From assembly GCA_021795795.1 (NCBI GenBank), contig JAJYPA010000408.1, positions 1 through 7,531 on the forward strand: DNA of 7,531 bases, in the 5' to 3' direction. This stretch comes from Pseudomonadota bacterium. GTDB taxonomy: Bacteria > Pseudomonadota > Gammaproteobacteria > Halothiobacillales > Halothiobacillaceae. Of this stretch, positions 4,999 to 7,531 are shown in pieces; the stretch's first letter is position 1, and every line of letters begins with the position of its first letter. Below the pieces are notes generated by a model. That model saw only the letters and a program-made list of their open reading frames with translations, had not been told where the DNA came from and ran no database searches. Both the position numbers and the translations under genes were made by a program.

Positions 4999-6135
4999 TT
5001 ATTCGGACGCTTCCACCACGCGTCGCGTGACGCGCCCGCTCATCTGACACATGAGTTCGTAGCTGATGGTGCCGGCTGCCTGTGCGACTTCGTCGATGGG
5101 CAGTTGATCACCCCAGCATTGTACGGTATCGCCGACCTGAGCCTGAATGCCGCGCAAATCGACCGTAACCAGATCCATCGAAACCCGACCGATGATTTGG
5201 GTGCGCTGACCGTTGACGACGATCGGCGTGCCATTGGGCGCATGACGCGGATAGCCATCGCCATAACCGATCGACACGACTCCAACGGGCATGGTTGCCG
5301 GTGCCGTAAATTTACCGCCATACCCTACCCGCTCACCCGCCTGCACTTCACGAACGGCAATCAACTGCGTCGTAAGCGTCATCACCGGCTTCAAGTCCCA
5401 ATCGGCGGCCGTGCCGGTGATGAATGGGTTACCGCCATACAGCATGATGCCGGGACGTACCCAGTCCCCGCCCGCTTGCGGAAAGGCAAGCAGCCCGGCG
5501 GAATTGCACAGGCTGGTTTCACCGGAGCATTCGGTGGTCGTCTGCTTGAATAAGGTGATCTGATCGTCGGTCGGGCCGCGATCCGGCTCATCCGCACAGG
5601 CGAAATGCGTCAGCACGTTCGGATTCGGGCGCACCCCGCGCAACGCACTGAGGCGGGCATAGGCTTGCGCGAATTCTTCCGGCGTGAATCCGACCCGATG
5701 CATGCCGGTATCTAGTTTTATCCAAGCCGTGAGCGGCAAGCCGAAACCGACCGTACCGACGGCATCGATCTGGCTGACGTGGTGGAACACCGGTTCGAGA
5801 AAACGGCGGGCGGCACGGCGGGCCTCGGCCTGACTCATCACGCCCTGTAAAACAAGCACGCGCTGAGTAATACCCGCCTGGCGCAATGCTTCGCCCTCGC
5901 CCAGTGTGGCGACCATGAAGCCATCGACCCGATCGCGCAGCGCATGAGCGACAGTCGCCATACCGTGGCCATAGGCATCTGCCTTCACCGCGGCGAGCAA
6001 TTTGCGGCCATTGGCAGCCTGACGGGCCACCGCGGCATTGTGTCGCAATGCGGCGAGGTCAATCGTGAGTTCAGGTCGGCGCAGATCGATCGATTCGGTA
6101 TGAATGACTTCCTGCAACGGACGCAAGTCAGTCAT
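4999..6135 (-). CDS. alr: Alanine racemase, PLP-dependent
   Basis: The 378-residue enzyme interconverts L- and D-alanine for peptidoglycan synthesis in the cytoplasm. Lys51 in AAVKADAYGHG carries the pyridoxal phosphate, and Tyr272 in RVGYGGKFTAP is the second catalytic base. Further family blocks are WIKLDTGMHRVGF (138-150), WVRPGIMLYGG (225-235), VSIGYGDGYPR (287-297) and GRVSMDLVTVDL (316-327). Its ATG overlaps the dnaB stop as ATGA (6135-6132), the usual sign of translational coupling, and this fixes the start. About 20 residues precede the canonical ELTIDLAALRHN start of the barrel, slightly longer than usual. A biosynthetic alr directly after dnaB is the common gammaproteobacterial arrangement. 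Whether a second, catabolic racemase exists elsewhere cannot be seen. Confidence 0.97.
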   Translation of the reverse strand: MTDLRPLQEVIHTESIDLRRPELTIDLAALRHNAAVARQAANGRKLLAAVKADAYGHGMATVAHALRDRVDGFMVATLGEGEALRQAGITQRVLVLQGVMSQAEARRAARRFLEPVFHHVSQIDAVGTVGFGLPLTAWIKLDTGMHRVGFTPEEFAQAYARLSALRGVRPNPNVLTHFACADEPDRGPTDDQITLFKQTTTECSGETSLCNSAGLLAFPQAGGDWVRPGIMLYGGNPFITGTAADWDLKPVMTLTTQLIAVREVQAGERVGYGGKFTAPATMPVGVVSIGYGDGYPRHAPNGTPIVVNGQRTQIIGRVSMDLVTVDLRGIQAQVGDTVQCWGDQLPIDEVAQAAGTISYELMCQMSGRVTRRVVEASE

Positions 6136-7531
6136 GAGTGATAGCCCTCCGGCAGCACGTCATTGGGTATGTAATCTTCGAAGCGGGTGTTCTGCCCACG
6201 GAAGGTAAGAAATAGATTACCGATAGGGCCGTTACGCTGCTTGCCGATAATGATTTCTGCCATGCCCTTCTGTGGCGATTCCTTGTCATACACCTCATCG
6301 CGGTAGATGAACACGATCAAATCCGCATCCTGTTCAATCGCGCCAGATTCACGCAGATCCGACATGACCGGACGCTTGTTCGGGCGCTGTTCCAGGGAAC
6401 GGTTGAGCTGCGAGAGCGCAATCACGGGCACGCTGAGTTCTTTCGCGATGGATTTGAGCGAGCGGGAAATCTCGGAGATTTCGTTGGTGCGGTTTTCCTT
6501 CGTGCCCGGCACCTGCATGAGCTGGAGGTAATCGACCACGATCACGCCCAAGTCACAGGTGCGCGCCAGTCGCCGCGCCCGCGAGCGCAGATCGCTGGGC
6601 GACAGTGCGGGGGTATCGTCGATATGAATTTGTGTCTGGCTCAGAATACCCACGGCGGAGGTGAGGCGATGCCAATCCTGATCGTCGAGCCGCCCCGTGC
6701 GCACTCGGGTTTGATCGACACGGCCGATTGAGCTGAGCATACGCAGCGCCAGTTGTTCGCCGGGCATTTCCATCGAAAACACCGCCACCGCCTTTTTGCC
6801 GGAAATCGCGACGTGTTCGGCAATATTCATGGCGAAGGTGGTCTTGCCCATCGAGGGTCGCCCTGCGACGATGACCAGATCTCCCGCCTGCAGGCCGGAG
6901 GTCATTTCATCGAAGTCCTTGAAGCCCGTGGCGTGGCCGGTAATGGCCTCTTCGCGCTCGAAGAGTTCGGCCACCCGATCCATGGCACCGGTCATCAGTT
7001 CCTTGATGGGACGAAAACCACGCTTGAGACGCTCGCCTTCATCGGCGATCGAGAAAATCTCGCGTTCGGCAAATTCCATCACTTCGGCCGCCGCGCGACC
7101 TTCCGGGCGATAGCCCATCTGCACAACCTGCGTACCCACGTCGATCAGTTTGCGCAGCACCGAGCTTTCGCGGATCATCTGTGCGTAGGCCAGAATGTTG
7201 GCTGCCGTGGGCACCGCCTCGACCAGTTCGACCAGATAAGGTACGCCGCCCGCTTCTTCAAGCTGATCGCGCTTGGAGAGCCACTCGGCCACCATCACCG
7301 CATCGAAGGGCTTGTTACCCTCGGAGAGATCCAGGACGGCCTCGTAGACCTTGCGATGATCGGCGCGATAGAAATCTTCCGGACGTAGCACATCACTGAT
7401 TTTTTCCAACGCAAGATGATCCAGCATCAGCCCCCCCAGTACGGCCTGCTCCGCATCCTGGGAATGCGGCGGCATACGTACATTGGAGAAGGCTTCAGAC
7501 ACCGATGAGGTGTTGTTTTGCGTGCGTGCGG
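6132..7531 (-). CDS. dnaB: Replicative DNA helicase DnaB (start probably beyond the window)
   Basis: This is the hexameric 5'-3' helicase of the replication fork. Numbered from a GTG at 7502 (456 residues), the N-terminal domain begins at MPPHSQDAEQAVLGG. The RecA-like ATPase follows, with Walker A GRPSMGKTT (214-222, Lys220), Glu245 in FSMEMP, Walker B VVDYLQLM (322-329), the block ALSQLNRSLEQR, and IIGKQRNGP (418-426) with the arginine finger region. There is no intein or insertion. The frame stays open upstream of the GTG to the window edge, no ribosome binding site precedes the GTG, and only 9 residues would come before MPPHS where E. coli DnaB has about two dozen. The true start is therefore probably outside. 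It is followed by the overlapping alr. Confidence 0.97.
   Translation of the reverse strand, partial: ARTQNNTSSVSEAFSNVRMPPHSQDAEQAVLGGLMLDHLALEKISDVLRPEDFYRADHRKVYEAVLDLSEGNKPFDAVMVAEWLSKRDQLEEAGGVPYLVELVEAVPTAANILAYAQMIRESSVLRKLIDVGTQVVQMGYRPEGRAAAEVMEFAEREIFSIADEGERLKRGFRPIKELMTGAMDRVAELFEREEAITGHATGFKDFDEMTSGLQAGDLVIVAGRPSMGKTTFAMNIAEHVAISGKKAVAVFSMEMPGEQLALRMLSSIGRVDQTRVRTGRLDDQDWHRLTSAVGILSQTQIHIDDTPALSPSDLRSRARRLARTCDLGVIVVDYLQLMQVPGTKENRTNEISEISRSLKSIAKELSVPVIALSQLNRSLEQRPNKRPVMSDLRESGAIEQDADLIVFIYRDEVYDKESPQKGMAEIIIGKQRNGPIGNLFLTFRGQNTRFEDYIPNDVLPEGYHS

Noticed and set aside
4999..5050. Extended N-terminus of the amidotransferase starting at 5050
   Set aside because: It would overlap the end of alr, the extra 31 residues are unlike the family, and the ATG at 4957 has a good ribosome binding site.

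Overview
The window reads as a gammaproteobacterial chromosome, outside Enterobacterales. The main evidence is the pair dnaB-alr in the usual gammaproteobacterial order, and the close resemblance of the DnaB to proteobacterial DnaB proteins. I cannot fix the genus. A Halothiobacillus-like sulfur oxidiser is only a guess. Every gene I can support lies on the minus strand, so transcription runs from high to low coordinates.

The right side (about 4211-7531) is ordinary core genome. It holds the replicative helicase DnaB (its start is probably beyond the edge), alanine racemase overlapping it by four bases, and a class I glutamine amidotransferase-like gene 41 bases further on. These probably form one operon.

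The middle (3750-3982) holds a compact unit that gene callers would miss. A good sigma-70-type promoter, a strong ribosome binding site, a 32-codon gene for a single-span membrane peptide and a perfect 12-bp hairpin follow each other in the right order.

The left side (1-3460) is accessory and rearranged. At the left edge is a substrate-binding protein of an ABC importer (NitT/TauT type), cut by the window end. Its 5' region (sigma-54-like promoter, an inverted repeat at the predicted start site, ribosome binding site and signal peptide) is duplicated 2568 bp away with no indels over about 180 bp. The second copy leads into a shrunken relic of the same gene with a 73-codon in-frame deletion. 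That relic lies just upstream of an intact metallo-beta-lactamase gene of the N-acyl-homoserine-lactonase type, which may have come under the duplicated promoter. Directly after the lactonase is a decayed gene (1824-2320) broken by frameshifts and at least five in-frame stops. The stretch from about 890 to 1823 holds no gene I can recognise.

The most interesting points are the duplicated promoter feeding a relic and the lactonase, the unrecognised small membrane peptide unit, and the decayed conserved gene behind the lactonase.
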